Source: Sipunculus nudus (Eukaryota > Annelida > Sipuncula > Golfingiida > Sipunculidae). Taken from it: DNA of 64,000 nucleotides. Below the pieces are notes generated by a model. That model made no database searches and was not told where the DNA came from. It saw only the letters and a program-made list of their open reading frames with translations. Below, piece after piece: positions 24,870 to 40,500 of the stretch; position 1 is the first letter of the stretch; every line of letters starts with the position of its first letter. The stretch covers positions 13,411,479-13,475,478 of the forward strand of contig CM049321.1 of the NCBI GenBank assembly GCA_026874595.1, read 5' to 3'. The position numbers and the translations under genes are program-made.

Positions 24870-27800
24870 TCAATATCTCATTGATTTTTGTAAGAAAATA
24901 ATAATTTTTATTCCTGAATTGCTGCAGAATGTAATTTGGTATAATTGCCTGGGCCAAAATTATAACTTAATTTCTTATTATTTTATTGCAGAAAAAACAA
25001 CAATTAAGGATCAGAAAGCAGGGCTTCCTTCTATATTGTATCCCAATATCTGGGTTAATGTCAATTTTTCTTCAATTTTTTTTTATTAATTATTAACACA
25101 TCCTGTTTTTTATTCATGTTATACTTAGTTATGAACCACAGCAAATGTGTGTGAAAATCTTAATCTAATTCTTTAATATATCAATCATATCATTTTCGTA
25201 ATCCTCAAAGCCTGATTACTATTTTGTTGTTGTGACAATTAAGTTTCTAAAAAGAATGAAAAATGTCTTATATGCTTAATGAACATTCCTTTGTAGTCTG
25301 CCCTGAAGGCATGCTGTTTTCAAGTCTTGATTATTTGTGTGGTCGCTCAAACAGTCATCTTCTCAAATGGAAAAGATTTCTTAATCAGAAAATACGTTTC
25401 CCAAGTCACCCTGAGACTCCCATTATGTCCGCATAAGCTGACTGCTAATGAACCACAAATCAAAATATTTCTTTTTCCACGCCAGTAGCCATAAATTTAT
25501 AAAAATCACAGTTACCATAAATATTTCATAAAATCACAAGTGCCATAAATATTTCATAAACCCTTCAAGCCATATCTGTGATGATTAATGGTGCTATGTC
25601 CCAGGCCAGAGCAGCAAAAAATATTACATTAAGAAATGATCCTGGCTCCTGTTAAAGAAAAATATCGGAATAACTCCTGTCTCATCTGACAAGTTTTGAT
25701 CGAGGAGGCAAGTTCTATGAATGCAGTCGTCAAAGCCGAAACAGATTCTGTTTCAACTTCAAGGGGCTGGAACAGGAATGGCCGCTAGTCTCCGACAGAT
25801 ATCCCGTTTGAGATTACATACATCCATCATGTAGCGTCTGCAAGGACTGACGCAAAATCGGTCATTTAGATAAAAACTCTGGCAGGATAACGACTTCAAA
25901 GGTTTGTGGGCTGAGTCACCGAGGCTCCAAATTACACTGGTTAAGTGTTAATCCATTTTATTGACCAGTTTCCATAACATGTTAAAGAATAAAGTGTCAG
26001 CTTTCTTTTTCACAACTATCGGAATTGATAGATGGTGGTTGAAACAAGAAACCAGCTGCCCCGGGAAATCTTCGATACTGTTTCTATTCTTACAGGAATT
26101 TTACAAAGGGTGCAGCACATTGACTATCTGCTGGCTTGGAAACTGTCCATATAAGTGTAGGATTACATATGAAAGAAATTCAGTAAAAAAGCTTGCAGTG
26201 TCTAAGGCAAAATGGGAAAACACACCTGATGTATTCTGGGCTATAGATTATACACATAAGAAAACGCAGGTAACTAAATGTTCCTGAGATCACATGACAG
26301 CTGTGTCCTTTAGATCACATGACAGCAATACCCCTGAGGTCATGTGATCCAAGGGTCATATGACAGCAATGTTTGAGGGATCACTTACATGATGACTTAT
26401 GTGCTGTTATGTCACATTTGATGTTAATTAATGTATATTTATATCATAATCATATCAATCGACAGTTATAATTATATCACATTACCACAGTACATAAAAA
26501 ATAAACTAATTACAATGATATTCACTTATCACTGTGATAAATAGTTATCACTGTGGAATGGGACATATCCTAGTTCTAACAAGTACATGTGGTTTTGATA
26601 TGATACAGCTACTATATATGTATCCCTGGGCTAGAGAAACAAAAGTGGAACCTGATTAAAAGACCAACTGTCTAATTAAACCCCTTGTCTATTAAATAAG
26701 ACTACCTTTGAGAGAACTGAAAGCATACATTTTGATTAAAACTGACCTATCAAATAAGACCATCTGTGAATTAAGACCACTTTGGTCATTCCCTTGGGTG
26801 GCCTCATAACACAGGTTTCACTGTATATATATCAATGTTGTAAATATGTGTTGCCTTTAAGGCATTAATGCAACAATCTATCATAGAGAATACCCAGCTA
26901 AATCCAAATACATCCTGTTATTTAAGTGTGGTTTAAATAACACACAATTTTGATCATCATGTGTTCTTTTGGTTTACATTAATTTATATAAACCAATACA
27001 GTCCTCGCACATTGGCTTGTATTGAATCCAGTGTCACTTCCCATGACTAACAGCTGGCCAAAGTGCCATTAACAGACTATAAGTTAATTACAAATTAATT
27101 GATTCATGGCCACATATCTCAGAGCTGTGTGTCCCTCAGAGCTATGGATCCCTGGTTTAGATCATTTTGAAGCAAACAAGGGCGAATATAAGGAAAAGTT
27201 TGGAGCCTCCAACATAGCCCCTATTTATACCAGAAAATTGTGTCATGACAGTTCAATTGTAATCCATACAATTCTAGACAATATCTGCCTCTTGCCCTCT
27301 ACAGCTGGAAGTAACAATTAACTCATGGGCATTATTATTCTCTAGAACCTAAACATTTTATCTTAACTAAATGCTGACACTTTAAATCCCTTGTCAAATG
27401 CATAGAAAAGCTCAAAGACTTAATATGAGACAAAATATCAGTCTTAATTACCATATGATTACTAGAATAGTGGAACCTGTCTGAAAGACCACCTATTTTA
27501 TCTGACCACCTATCTATTAAGACCTCATTTGGCTGATGGAAGCATTCACATTGGTCATTACTGACTTGTCTTATAAGACCACCTGTGAATTATGATCACT
27601 TTTGGCCAGTCCCATGGGTAGTCTCTTAACACAGGTTTCACTGTATCTTATGCCTTATTTAATAGATCATGCAGTTAGGTCATTAAGAACATTCATTAGT
27701 CATACATTTGGTCATTCCTTGTAACCTTAATTTTGGTTCAATAAAAAAATTTAAACTTCATTTTAAGCATGAAAGAAACATTGGTGAGGAAAAACAACAA

Positions 27801-30800
27801 AAAAATCCCTGTTGTGAGATATTCTCATGTAGATTGATATTAGCCTGTTAAATATTGGATGCTACCATAACTGGTACTCATATTAAACTCACCTTGTTCT
27901 CACCTGCAAAACTAATAATTGAGGATGACAACCAACCTGTAATTGTTTTGGGAGACTCGAACTAAAATACTGAGAAAATATAAATACTCAGTCCCTTAAT
28001 TACTAAAATGGTTAATTTGGATTCTCTTTTTCCAATTTATAGTGAAATCACTTGTTTAAATTTCATTTTATTGACTCTACACTACTGCCCTCTGCAGGCC
28101 AAGTACTTAACTTCCAAACACAAAAGGTCACCGACCTGTTAAATGACCAAAGTAAATAAAACCAAAGCTCAAAAACAGCAGCCATTTAGGTGTTCATGTT
28201 GTATTTAAACATCTGCCACAAAGCCAGTGTGAGGTTGTTTACCTGGAGGCTGCGACATGATTGAGCTTTCAGCAAATATACCATGTTGGCTCCAGCTGCT
28301 ACAAAGTTTCTGTTCCTCCCAAACAAGGAAGTAATTGACTTGAAAGAACGAACTATTCTTTAAAAGTGCCACCATTTTTCCTGTTAATAAACAAATCGGG
28401 GGTTTACTGATCAATCAACACTGATGAGTATATTAGAAACAGTTGTTAGTGGAAGATTTTGTCAGTGTTATCTAAATTGATTCTTATCGACACTAACAAT
28501 TAGTTTTCAATTACAAGGAAATGGACCTGGGTGATGGAATTTTTACAAACTCCAGCAAAGAAGCAGTCGTGTCGTCAATCAAATGACACCTGTTCTGTGC
28601 CACACCAAAGTGGGAGCGCAGGCTGCTTATGGGACAACTAACGGAGGGATCACAAAAATCCAATAAGGATAGGATTAATATTCTTACAAGGTGAACTGAT
28701 TCTCTTTCATCTTATGCCAAGAGGGCAACGCGCAGGATGACAAGAACGAAAAACATCCACAATTGACAACTGTACTGGCAACCACCTGCCAAACTCGGCT
28801 GTAATGGCTGCTAATCATGCAATAGGTTGAGAGTCATCTCTGACCTGTACTGGTGACTAAGCTACGTAGAAGTAAAACACTGCGTCTAATTTGTCCCTGT
28901 GTTTTTAATGAATCTGTTGCATGATTTATACGTTCCCTGCATGCGTGTGGTCCGCCGGGAACTCTGTCGATGATTGCGGAGGTAATTTCTTTTGATGCAC
29001 TTCTTACTTAATATGAATGCCCAGATTTTTTTTCGCAATAACTGTCTACTCACAGTGATAATGTATTGGGTACTCCAAATGGAGTTTATTCTATTTTATG
29101 AAGAATGGGAGGGCTCGGTGTTCTTTGGATGGTTTATGTCTTTCTTTATGTCCCAAGAAGTTACGTCGTGTGTGTGGTGTTTTTTGTAAATATTTGTCTT
29201 TCCTGAGGGAGGGCAGAGGAATTTTCAATGACTGATATCTATTCTTACTTGTACTTGAATACATTTAGTTATCTGTATTCTAAAAATTCTAAATATTAAT
29301 TGTTGAAATCAGCATATCCATATATATAAACTGATGTTTTTATATTTGATTTGTTGATAATTACATTGGCCAATCGGATCATGGCAAAAATTTTCTAAAC
29401 CAATCAGGATGCAATTGAAAACTAGAATACAGGTATTCGACAAATGACTAGGTGTATCTGCCGAAATCAGAGTGGGACGGGTGAAATGAGGCATAGATTG
29501 AGTACCAAGGGGAAATAGAGTGAGGTGTGTTGCATATTAGTATGGATGTCTGCAGCCGAAATGTGTATGTAGGTTTTGCCGCCTACCACAAAATCCAGAA
29601 AGCTATCAAAGTTGTATACAAATACAAAAAGTCAAACCACTGCTGAGATATGAGTGCCACGGCAGACAAACAGACAGACGCTGTGCAAAAATGGTTGCAG
29701 GTGGCGCCACCAGCTTTGCTTATGATAAAGAGCTATGTCAAATCTATACACATGCAAATTTTGGCCCAATTGGTCAAACAGTTCCTGAGATATAAGCCTT
29801 GATGTCTGCAGTGTAAACATAAAGGTAGGTGGTGCCACCTGCCGCAAAATCCAGAAAGCTATCCAGGATGTATAAACTTGCAAAATTTTAGGCCGATAAG
29901 TCAAACCAGTGCAGAGATATGAGTGATTTTATCTACGGCAGACGAACAGATGAATGCTGTGCAAACAATGGTTGCAGGTGGCACCACCAGTTTTGCGTAT
30001 GATAAAGAGCTATGTGAGATCTATATACATGCAAAATTTTGGCCCAATCGGTCAAATGGTCCCCGAGATATGAGCTTGGATTTCTGCAGCGTAAACGTGA
30101 ATGTAGGTGGTGCCACCTGTCATAAAATCAATAAAGCTGTCCAGGATGTATACACATGTAAAATTTCAGGTGGATAAGTCCAACCAATACAGAGATATGA
30201 GTGATTTTATCCCAGGCAGATGAACAGATGGACACTGTGCAAAAATGGTTGCAGGTGACGCCACCATTTTTTATGTATGTTATAAAGCTATCCAAGGGCT
30301 ACGTTTGTGCAAAAAAATTTTCCAGATCGTTCAAACGGTTACTAAGGAATGTGGGTTAATGTGTCATAACAGACGCACAGTGGACGCAGAGCATAGAGGA
30401 AAGGTCAGATGTCAAAACAAAATCCGGGCGCAGCAGTTCACATGTGACCCGAACATAATCCAGGGTTTCATAAATTTCCACCCAGCGGTAATAGAGGAGT
30501 TCTCCGGAAACCTACGCGGCAGCGGTGGCCGCGGCGTCCAGCTGAAAACATAGTATCCACAATAGGCCTACTCTGTTTTGGCGGATACAATTATATTAGC
30601 CAATAAAGTTGCGGCAGAAAGTGATCTTAGCCCATAAGATCACAGCAAAAGATGATCTTACTCAATCAGACTGCAGCAAAATTATAATCTTAATTGGCAA
30701 ATCACAATGTTTGAAACAGTATCAGGATGGTGGAAAAGATGGTCTCTGGCTGACAGTCATTTATCACCAAATCTCAAAAGACTGTGGGAAAAATCCTACA

Positions 30801-31410
30801 TCAAAACAACACCAAATGATTAGTTTAAAATCACCAAAATAGTCAAAAGACCTGACCAGATTTGATATAAATGTTTACAATCAGGCCGAAACTGATGATA
30901 CTGCCAGTCCCTTGGTAAGCACTTAGCTAAAGAAACAAGAGTGTTGCCCTTGTTATTAAGCTTTGTCAGCACTTAACTTCATCCATCTCCTTATCACCCT
31001 GGGACCCTAGATACTAAGTTACTTGCCTAAAAGCCATAGGGTTGAAGCTTGTTATACTTGATAGAGGCCAATCTTATGCTCTCACTATGCTGGCTAGTGG
31101 ACTAGTTCACCTAAAGGGCAGCTTACTTTATTACAGTGCTTTAATGGGTTAGTCCACCTACAGCAGAGAAGGAGAGAATAAGTAAGATTAAATGGAACAT
31201 CCTACAAGCTCACTAGATTAAATGATTATCTTAAAGTCACTAGCTTATGGTTTAAATTAATCTTAAACAATACAATAGCAATATAATAGCCACAGAACTT
31301 ATAAGTCAATCTGTTTATAGAAAAAGATAGTTCTAACTAATAAAAACACCTAATCTTGAATAAATTTTAACTCTGAACTTTAAGGATCAATAACTGGATC
31401 CAGTCTGCAA

Positions 31411-31502
<92 letters not shown>

Positions 31503-34500
31503 TGAAATGCCATATTATTACAGGCATATCTAAAGTTGTGAAATGAAAGGAATTCAAACTATCTGTGGGCTTAATGCTCAAAATATTTAGCATACAAAAT
31601 TACCTTACAATCCATAGATAAAAGGACAACATGTGAACAGCATAAAAAAAAATAACATTTCTAATAATGTAATAGCAGACATTGGTATTGAGACCTGGTT
31701 ATGTGCGTGACAGTCTGCTGGTATAATAAGATGATGATTATGAATGAGTATAATTTTGCTTGAACTAAAGCTACAAACGTCCATTGTACAAAGCACCCAT
31801 ATGGATAATAGCAATTAATTTTACAAAACAGAAAAGGCAAAATATACAGCTGTGTATAAAGTTACAGCACCATGTGCAATACCAGCATTAACCTATCTGG
31901 CTGTGTGTATACTTTGATGATTTATGGGCATTTATGTAGGGGCCTACGTTCATACACAGATCAGTAACCAATATAATTGAGTTGTGGTTGACATGCAGAT
32001 ATCAATTACTGCATACTGGTATTTTTATTTCACAGATTTTATCATGAAGGATTTTGGTTTACTGCCAGTCCTTGGGTAAATGAGAGAATTAAAGAACAGA
32101 CAGTTGTGGAAGCTACTATGAGTTCACACTGGTTAACAGGGATCTTGTACCTAACATGCTAGAATCTAGCTGAATAATTGATACTATTAAGAGTGCAGAT
32201 AGGCACACAGCAACTACAAGTTTCACCCTTGTGGATATATACGTTTGTACCCTAGAACCCTTGGAACAGAGTGAACATATAACTTAATCTTTTGCTCTCT
32301 TGACAGGATCGACACAGGCATAGGGTGTCCACTAGTGATCAATATAGTGAGATATCCTATAATTTACATGACATTTCATCTGTACGTGATGTTTAGTTTG
32401 ATTTATATAATTACATAACCGATTGCCTAACTCTAAAATGAATGTATTTATAAAAAGTATTTAAGTTAAACCTCCTGTTATTTAACTAATACAGATATAC
32501 CACACAATAAAAAATAAAAAAAATTAAATCAAAATTTATTAACTAATTTTTCTGGGAACAAATTTGGAAGAAATCACATTCATAATTAAAAGCATATTCT
32601 TATATTATTCATGCATTCTCACTTTTCCTATTTTCAGAAACACAAGTATATGCATGAGTAAAGCTCATTTTGAAGGGATCTTTTGTCTACTAAAAATATA
32701 TAATTTCTCTGTTTAATTTTTCAAGAACTCCAGCTTTGTCTGAGTAACAAACATGCTGTGCTGGCGTTTCAAGTTTACATTTTCTATTCTTCAAGGTCTT
32801 TTGTGAAAATTAAGACGAAACACTTCAAAGACTAAGAGTAGCTGACAAGAAAATATAAGGCCTGCTGTTAATACAGATCACCAGTCTGCAGGTGTCGGGA
32901 AAGACAGTCAGTCCAGAAACGTCTGAGACAGGAATGGTAAAAAACACGCACTTGTAGAGATTTACAAGCGTACATGTGACACTGGCATGCAAGCAGTAAA
33001 GTTCATCACGTCAAGTTCTTTGTCCAAGCAGCCATTGGCCCGTCCCACGGAAAATGTTTGTAAGAGACTGGTGCCTTTCTCATTCCAGGAAAATTATACA
33101 ATCCCTTAATGCACAGCTTTCCTGCTTGTATGAATAAATAAAATCTATAAAAGTTTCCTCAGTTTTTCAGACATTTTTCCTTTGGTACTTAATCTGTCAG
33201 AAGAATTCTCATTAAATGTTCATACATTCAGCAAATTTTGTACTTAGGAGTGTTTTATTAACAAGGGTTGATGGGGGTATCTATCTGCCTGTTCTTTATT
33301 ATATAAAGAAGAGGGGTAAATGTAACACTTATAGGATTTAGAACATTTACAAATGTCAATAACAGTTAAGTTCTTTATGTTATTCCATTATTAATTATCA
33401 GGATCAAAATATAAAACTGCGCTAATTGAATATATGAAGGTGATATATTTAAAAAATTATTATTTTATTAATTATAACACTAATCTAGTTCATGTGATGA
33501 TAAATCAACAACTATCCAAATGTAAATAAAGGTTAGACATTTTAAAAATGATTATTTTATTAATTATAACACTAATCTAGTTAAGTAATGATAAATCAAC
33601 AACTAGAATACGGCTAGTGGACAAGCCACTACGTGTATCCGCCTAAATCAGAGTGGAACGGGTGAAGTGAGGCATGGATTGAGTGGCAAGGGGAAATAGA
33701 GTGAAGTGTTGCATATTAGCATGGATGTCTGCAGCCAAATGGTGTATGTAGGTTGCGCCACCTACCACAAAATCCAGAAAGCCGTCCAAGTTGTATACAT
33801 ATGCAAAATTTGAGGCAGATAAGTCAAACCACTATATGTTTATGAGTGATTTTAGCCCGTGGCAGACAAACAGATGGACGCTGTGCAAATATGGTTGAAG
33901 GTGGCGCCACCAGTTTTGCGTATGCTAAAGAGCTATGAGAGAACTATACACATGCAAAACTTTGGCCCAATCGGTCAAACGGTTCCCAAGATATGAGCTT
34001 GGATGTCTGCTGCATAAACTAGAAGGCAGGTGGCGCCACCTGTCATAAAATCAAGAGAGCTGTCCGGGATGTATAAACCTGCAAAATTTTAGGCAGATAT
34101 GTCAAACCACTGCCGAGATATGAGTGATTTTATCCCATGGCAGACAAACAGACGAGAGCTGTGCAAAAAAAGCTGCAGGTGGCACCACCAGTTTTGCGTA
34201 TGATACAGAGCTATGTAAGATCTATACACATGCAAAATTTTGGCCAAATCGGTCAAACAGTTCCCGAGATATGAGCTTGGATGTCTGCAGCGTAAAGGTG
34301 AATGTAGGTGGCGCCACCTATCATAAAATCAGAAAAGCTATCCAGGATGTATACGCATGCCAAATTTCAGGTGAATTAGTCAAATCACTGCAGAGATATG
34401 AGTGATTTTAACCCAAGGCAGACAAACAGATGGACACTGTGCAAACATGGTTGCAGGTGGCGCCACCATTTTTTGTGTATGTTATAAAGCTTTCCAAGGG

Positions 34501-37500
34501 CTACATTTGTGCAAAAAATTTTTCCTGGTCCGTCAAACGGTTCCCGAGATATGTAGGTTTATGTGTGGAAACAGACGCACAAACAGACGCAGAGCGCAGA
34601 GGAAAGGTCAGAGGTCAAAACAAAATCGGGGCACAGCAGTTCACATGTGACCCGAACATAATCCCGGGTTTCGTAAAATTCCGCCCAGCGGTTACGGAGG
34701 AGTTCTCCGGACACCTACGCGGCTGCGGCGGCGACGTGCAGCTGAAAACAGTATCCGCAAAACTCTGTTTTGGCAGATACAATTATCCAAAAGGTATAAA
34801 TAAAGGTGAGGGATTTTAAAACAATTTTATTATTATTACACTTATCTTGTTTATGTCAATTGATTAATCAATTATTATTTATATATGTGATCAGTCCATT
34901 ATCTGATGGTTGCTAGGGTAACTGACATTCTTACTGATAATGGGATTATCCTACATCAAGAACTGTCACTCTGCCCTCCTGTTTGGTGAGTGAGCAGTTG
35001 ATCCATCTGATCCACTAGGAAGTCAAGGTGCTGGCAGATGTACCACCCTGTATACTGTGGTTGACTTCGCATTGGAAAGGCTGAAATTTCCCGATTTCTC
35101 CATTCTTAATGTTTTGCAAGGGTTTCAGTTTTGTGATCTCACCAGAACCTTTATCAAATCTTTGGTAAAGCCATTTTTATAAAATGAGAATAAGTCATGA
35201 GTTTGTGATATTCTACTCATATAGCAATGGTCCCGTACACACAGCACAGGTAGTTTAGTTCAAATATACAGGAACATTTTCCCTATACCTTCATGGATGT
35301 AATTTATTATTTCTCACTGTTCTAACCTATTCCCATACAAGTACTGGTTACACTAAGCAAGAAGGACATACTCAATTGGCCAATGATTCCTGAGGGTTTA
35401 ATTTTTGTGGTTATTTCCCATTTCTGAATATCCTGAAATTAAAACCCTTGCGAACAAGGCAACCACAGTATATGAATCTGCTGGTGATAATTAAGTGTTC
35501 TCTGGTGCCACTCAGACTTGTAATAAATGTGGAGGTCAGCAGAGATCATGTGCTCTCTCAAGCCAGAGGGAAAGCCATGTCATGTTGTGCTCTGCCTTAC
35601 CACTGCCATTTGCTGCTGTTGAATGTATAGGTACACAAACAACAAAGCCTTTCTCTCTCTGCACACGCACTATATGACAAGAGGCTGATGCTCATGCAGG
35701 TGTTCATTGTACTTGTTTCCTACAAAATTTTCACCTAGCTTCCAAGGGAAACTGGGTGCTGCCACATTTCCTACAAAATCCAGCTTGAAAGGGTGAATTT
35801 AGCCAATTATACTTCACTTTAGTAAGCATAACACCTCATGCAGTCTCTCAAGAACAAAACAAGGAGATGGAGCCAAAATGCACAGCACTTTAGAAACATG
35901 GCATGGATACAGTGGAGAGTCTATACAAAATGTATAATGCTTATATGCTAGTACGCTCTTTACACAGCGCTTTAACTATAGGCCTACTTCCTATGTCGTA
36001 AGCGCTGTTTGCTATGACCTCGTATCCTGAATTGGAACACCAGAGGGGAGCACTGTATTTTTGTCCAATCAGATGAGACCTTGTGCTGGAAGACAGAGCC
36101 AAGCGAGGAATACATGGAGCAAATCATGCTCATTTTGTTTTGAGTGACAGCTCATCGCCACAGAAACCGTCTGAACAGGCCACAGGCTCAGAGAGAATTG
36201 CCCCAGACATGGTTTGCTTATGGCCAGGGGCACATAGGATCTGCCCGGCCGGTGAGCTGTAATTCAAATGTAACATAACAACAAAAGCTGCGTGCATACC
36301 GCGCTGGCTGGTTTCAGTTCTGCAGACAACAGATACATGTCTACGCTAACACAGTCATAATGTCATAATCGAATCAGTCGATGATGCGAGAATACAGAGG
36401 GAGTAATTAAAAGTCCACTGTAAACTGATTTAAAGCGGCGCTTGAAGCGCAGCTATGGGCGGAGCCAGGATGCCTGTCGAATGTTTGTTTATTGGCATCT
36501 GGTTGGCTGCTTGTCATATCATACGCACATTTCTTTCAGCGGACAACGAACCGCCATCTGGTGTCTAAATATATCATAAACGGTCAAAGCTGGCAGCGTG
36601 AAAATCAGTTGCTTCTTTAGAAGTGCAAGATTTCCGCTGCCTCGGGAGCATAATATGATAGCATTATAACCAGGGACTAAGTATTTGATAAAAAGACACT
36701 ACATAACCTCTGAGATTCACTCACATGTCTTAAATAAAGGTCATGACTTTTGGATTATTCCAAACTCCCTGCACAGAAAACTTGAAACTACAGAAGGATT
36801 AATATATAATTATTAATAACTAATACTATGGCAGTCACATTATTTGGTACTCCTTATCCTTATTTCACTCACAGTGCCACCAACAGGAAATGGATCTATC
36901 CTTCTTTTATTTAAAAAATTATCATATTTCACTGTTAAAATTAGCTATTCACCCATTTTCAACAGAATTTATGTGATATCTGGCTTTATAACTTTGCATA
37001 CATAATAACAAATTCTAAGAGTTCCTGTTAAGAAAAATAAAATTCTTAAAATCCCTCTGTGACATAAGGATGTAGGAACTTGTTTATCTACAAGCTGTCA
37101 GAAAAACACAACAATGCTGACAAATTTAAGGAAAAACCTTGTAACCTGAGGTCTTTCAAGCTGGTTTTATGGGTGGAAGTTTAAAGGTCACTCTAGTTCC
37201 AAAACACCCATTGCCAAACTCTGGATCATCTGAATAGATGTCCTTGTTGAACCTGTTTAGATTATTCTTATGGGTTCCCTCACATGTTATAAACACTTGT
37301 ATATAAACAACTGCCTGTGTGCAGTGGAATTGATTTTTTATGGGTACATTTTTATAAAAAATTTTATAAAATCTTTAAATAGTTGTCTTTAGTTAATTTG
37401 CATCATATATTGGAACAGACCTCTTTAAATTATGGGATAAAAACAATATGAACATATAAGCAATAAACTTGAATTTTGACCTCTTATGGTGCCTTTAAAT

Positions 37501-40500
37501 GGAAGCTAGGAAGATCCATCGACAAAAAAAAACAAGTGACCCATGGGTCGTGACGCTCAGCTGACAAGCATGACCTGTATTTAAAGCCTGATGGTATACC
37601 ATATGGTATCTGACCATACTTGGAAGATGGAAGGTTTGGGATGAAAAGTCTGACTTGAAATGCATCCACAACTTTTTTCAGGAAGCTGGTCCTGTGACAT
37701 TGACCTTTGACCCTAAGACCTAAATATCAAAAGGTTTGTTCCTCTATTGACATGTAAGGTTTGGGATGATTATTTTGGCTATATGTATTAATTCTGGGAG
37801 GTGCAAACACACCCCGTAACTGAGAGAATATAGGAATATGGAAAGTATAGATTGAAAAGTTTGCCTGAAAATGACTCCACACAAGAAGAGGGTGCTGTGA
37901 ACTTGACCTTTGACCTCAAAATCAACAGGTCTTTTCCCCTATTGGCAGAGAAGCAATATCAGTGCTGAAAGGTTTGGAATGAAAGGTCTAGCTTGAAACC
38001 TTTTCAAAGAAGTGGATCCTGTGACCCTGACTTTTGACCTTGTGACCTCAACATCTATAGGATTCTTCTCCCACTTAGTAGGTGAGCTATATGTGAAAGA
38101 TCAAAGAATTGGGATGAAAGGTTTGGATTAATGCATCCACAGGCTTTTCAAAGAAGTTGGTTCTGTGACTTTGACCTTTGACCTTGTGACCTCAAAATAA
38201 TTATGGTTCTTCCCCTGATGGCAGGTGAGCTGTATGTGAAAGATGGAAGGTTTGGGATGAAAATTTTGGCTAAAAGAATTATTTCTGGGGGGTGCAAACA
38301 CACCCCATAACTTTGAGAATATAGGTCGCAGTGACCTAATTTCAGGTTTGCGAGGAGATCTTTTTAGAACCTCTTAGACTGCATAGGGTTCATGGCCCTA
38401 GCCCCTAGGGTTACAATTTGTGCCTTGCTAACGGACGGACAGCCGGCCAGGCGGCCGGCCGGACGGCCGGAGGGACAGATGGAAGGACAACGGACAAAGA
38501 CCAATCGGTATAGCCCAGCATGACTGAAAGTCAGCTGAGCTAAAAATAACTCAAACAGCAAGGTCACCTTGTCAGGACTTCACAGACATGAGAACCATGA
38601 ATCCATTTGTTCGATAATTTGCCGCATACAACCCAGAACATCAAAGGCAATCGTTCTCAGCAAGGAGACCACTGATACTGCTATGAAGTATTGGTATATG
38701 GCATGGGAAACTTAAAATTCCTGACTATCGTTCGATTAATATTGCAGGGACCAGTCAGTATCTATATTCTTCCCTCATACACAAAACCCTGGGCTGAGTG
38801 CATTGGGATATATATATTGCAGTACTTTAAGAATATCCTGCCATGGTTTTTTATATTCGTCTGTCAAGTTGAACACATGAGATGAATTGAGATGAGATGC
38901 ACCTATCCGCACAAGGGCGGCATCATAACTTTTCCATCATAAAACTCTTGGGAAATAAAATTTATGTGACATCTGCATGTGACTTTTGACACGGTCATGC
39001 CATTTTCTGATCAATCTTGTAAAATTCTTCACAAAGAACGTATAAAAACCAAGTGTTGCATTACACAGGAATTAATTTCTATTGCCCTTACATAACAGAT
39101 CAGTCTTTTTCATGGATTTTCCAATAAAATGTTTTTAATGGTACCGAAGGTCAGTTTATACATTAAAGGAATGCGATGATTCACCTAGTTCATTTTTGTG
39201 TGGACATAAATCTGGTTTGATCAAAGCAGCCAAAGTATTTAGATTTATTTGTTTATTAATGAGAAAACCCGGTGATAAACTATACGATCCGTCTGTTGCA
39301 TGTCAAGCCAGCTTTGATCTTTTACTCTAATCGTCTGCTCTGGCAACCACAAATGATACAATGATCGATTGACTGGGGCATCAATCAGTTAATGATTTTT
39401 TTTTTCTCTCAACAGGCTCAGGGATCAATTAGTAAAGAGTAAATTTGGGAGATGAATAAAAAATGATTTTTTTTACAACAGGGTTTAGGAACAATAATCC
39501 TATTTTACTTGAATATATAACAGAATAAAAGAGTCAATTGAGATTCAGGGTTTTATAATGCCGAATTGCATTTGTAGCTTACTTTAAACTTTAAACAGAC
39601 TCAATAAAAAGGACAGCCATATATTTATCTGCACTGTAAATCTAATACTTAAATGTTGATTAATCATTACCTATTCTATAATTTCCTTATATTATACAGA
39701 CAAAATAATAATTGTCAGCATTTTTTTCACATGCTGATCCCCAGCAGATGATAAAGCTTGCTATCCTACTGGATTTGTTAGGAATCTGAAAAAATCTCAA
39801 TGAGACATACAGCATTCCTCCTGGAGGTATTGATCTGGGGGTCCATTTGTCTGAGGAAAATTAGTTTAAGCATGGACCACAAGCCTGGCCCAGTCGTAAA
39901 TATACACCTCCAGCCATAACACAGAGGACACTTGAGTCTCATAAATGACGTGGGCCTGACTGAATGAGTTTAACATATTCTCTTGAAGAAATATACACTC
40001 CTTGTACAAGGGTAATCCTACATCCTACTATGATATGAGGATTTGGGTGTGGTTAAAACAAAGCGTTATTCCACACTTAACTTTGTCGATAAACATCCCC
40101 TTACCACCAAACTTGCTCTCTGCATGCAGATAGATTCTCACCTGGACCTAGGTCTTCACAGGACTATCATGTCACATCCCTGTGCTCTAGCTGACAGGTT
40201 ATGGGTGCTGCCAATTTGCTTATACAAATTAAAACTAAGATGTCACAGGTCCCATATCAATATTGTGGGTATAATGCTAGTTTATACAACTAGAAAATGG
40301 GGACCTGTTGGGTCTGGTTGCAGAGGAAGGGTATATTTCCATGTAGTGTTTCACCAGAGCCTGAAGGTTGCTGTAACTCCCCAACCCGTAAGGTAGCGAC
40401 TTCTTATGGTTGATACAAAACCAATTATTTATGTCCTTGTGGTAAAGACCCAAATGAAGGTCAACAATGGTGAGGTGGAGAGTGGTGTGATGCTGTGCGA

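Noticed and set aside
31387-31593. Ile/Tyr repeat frames over AT microsatellites (also 49289-49579, 54103-54303)
   Set aside because: Simple translation of (AT)n.
34124-34819. Frames over the Helitron-like copies (also 30245-30553, 62142-62484, 62955-63293)
   Set aside because: The same short frames recur because the element is repeated; they are not conserved in frame between copies and match no Rep, helicase or other transposon protein.
40043-40396. 117-codon + strand frame
   Set aside because: Composition and motifs do not suggest a protein; no exon signals.
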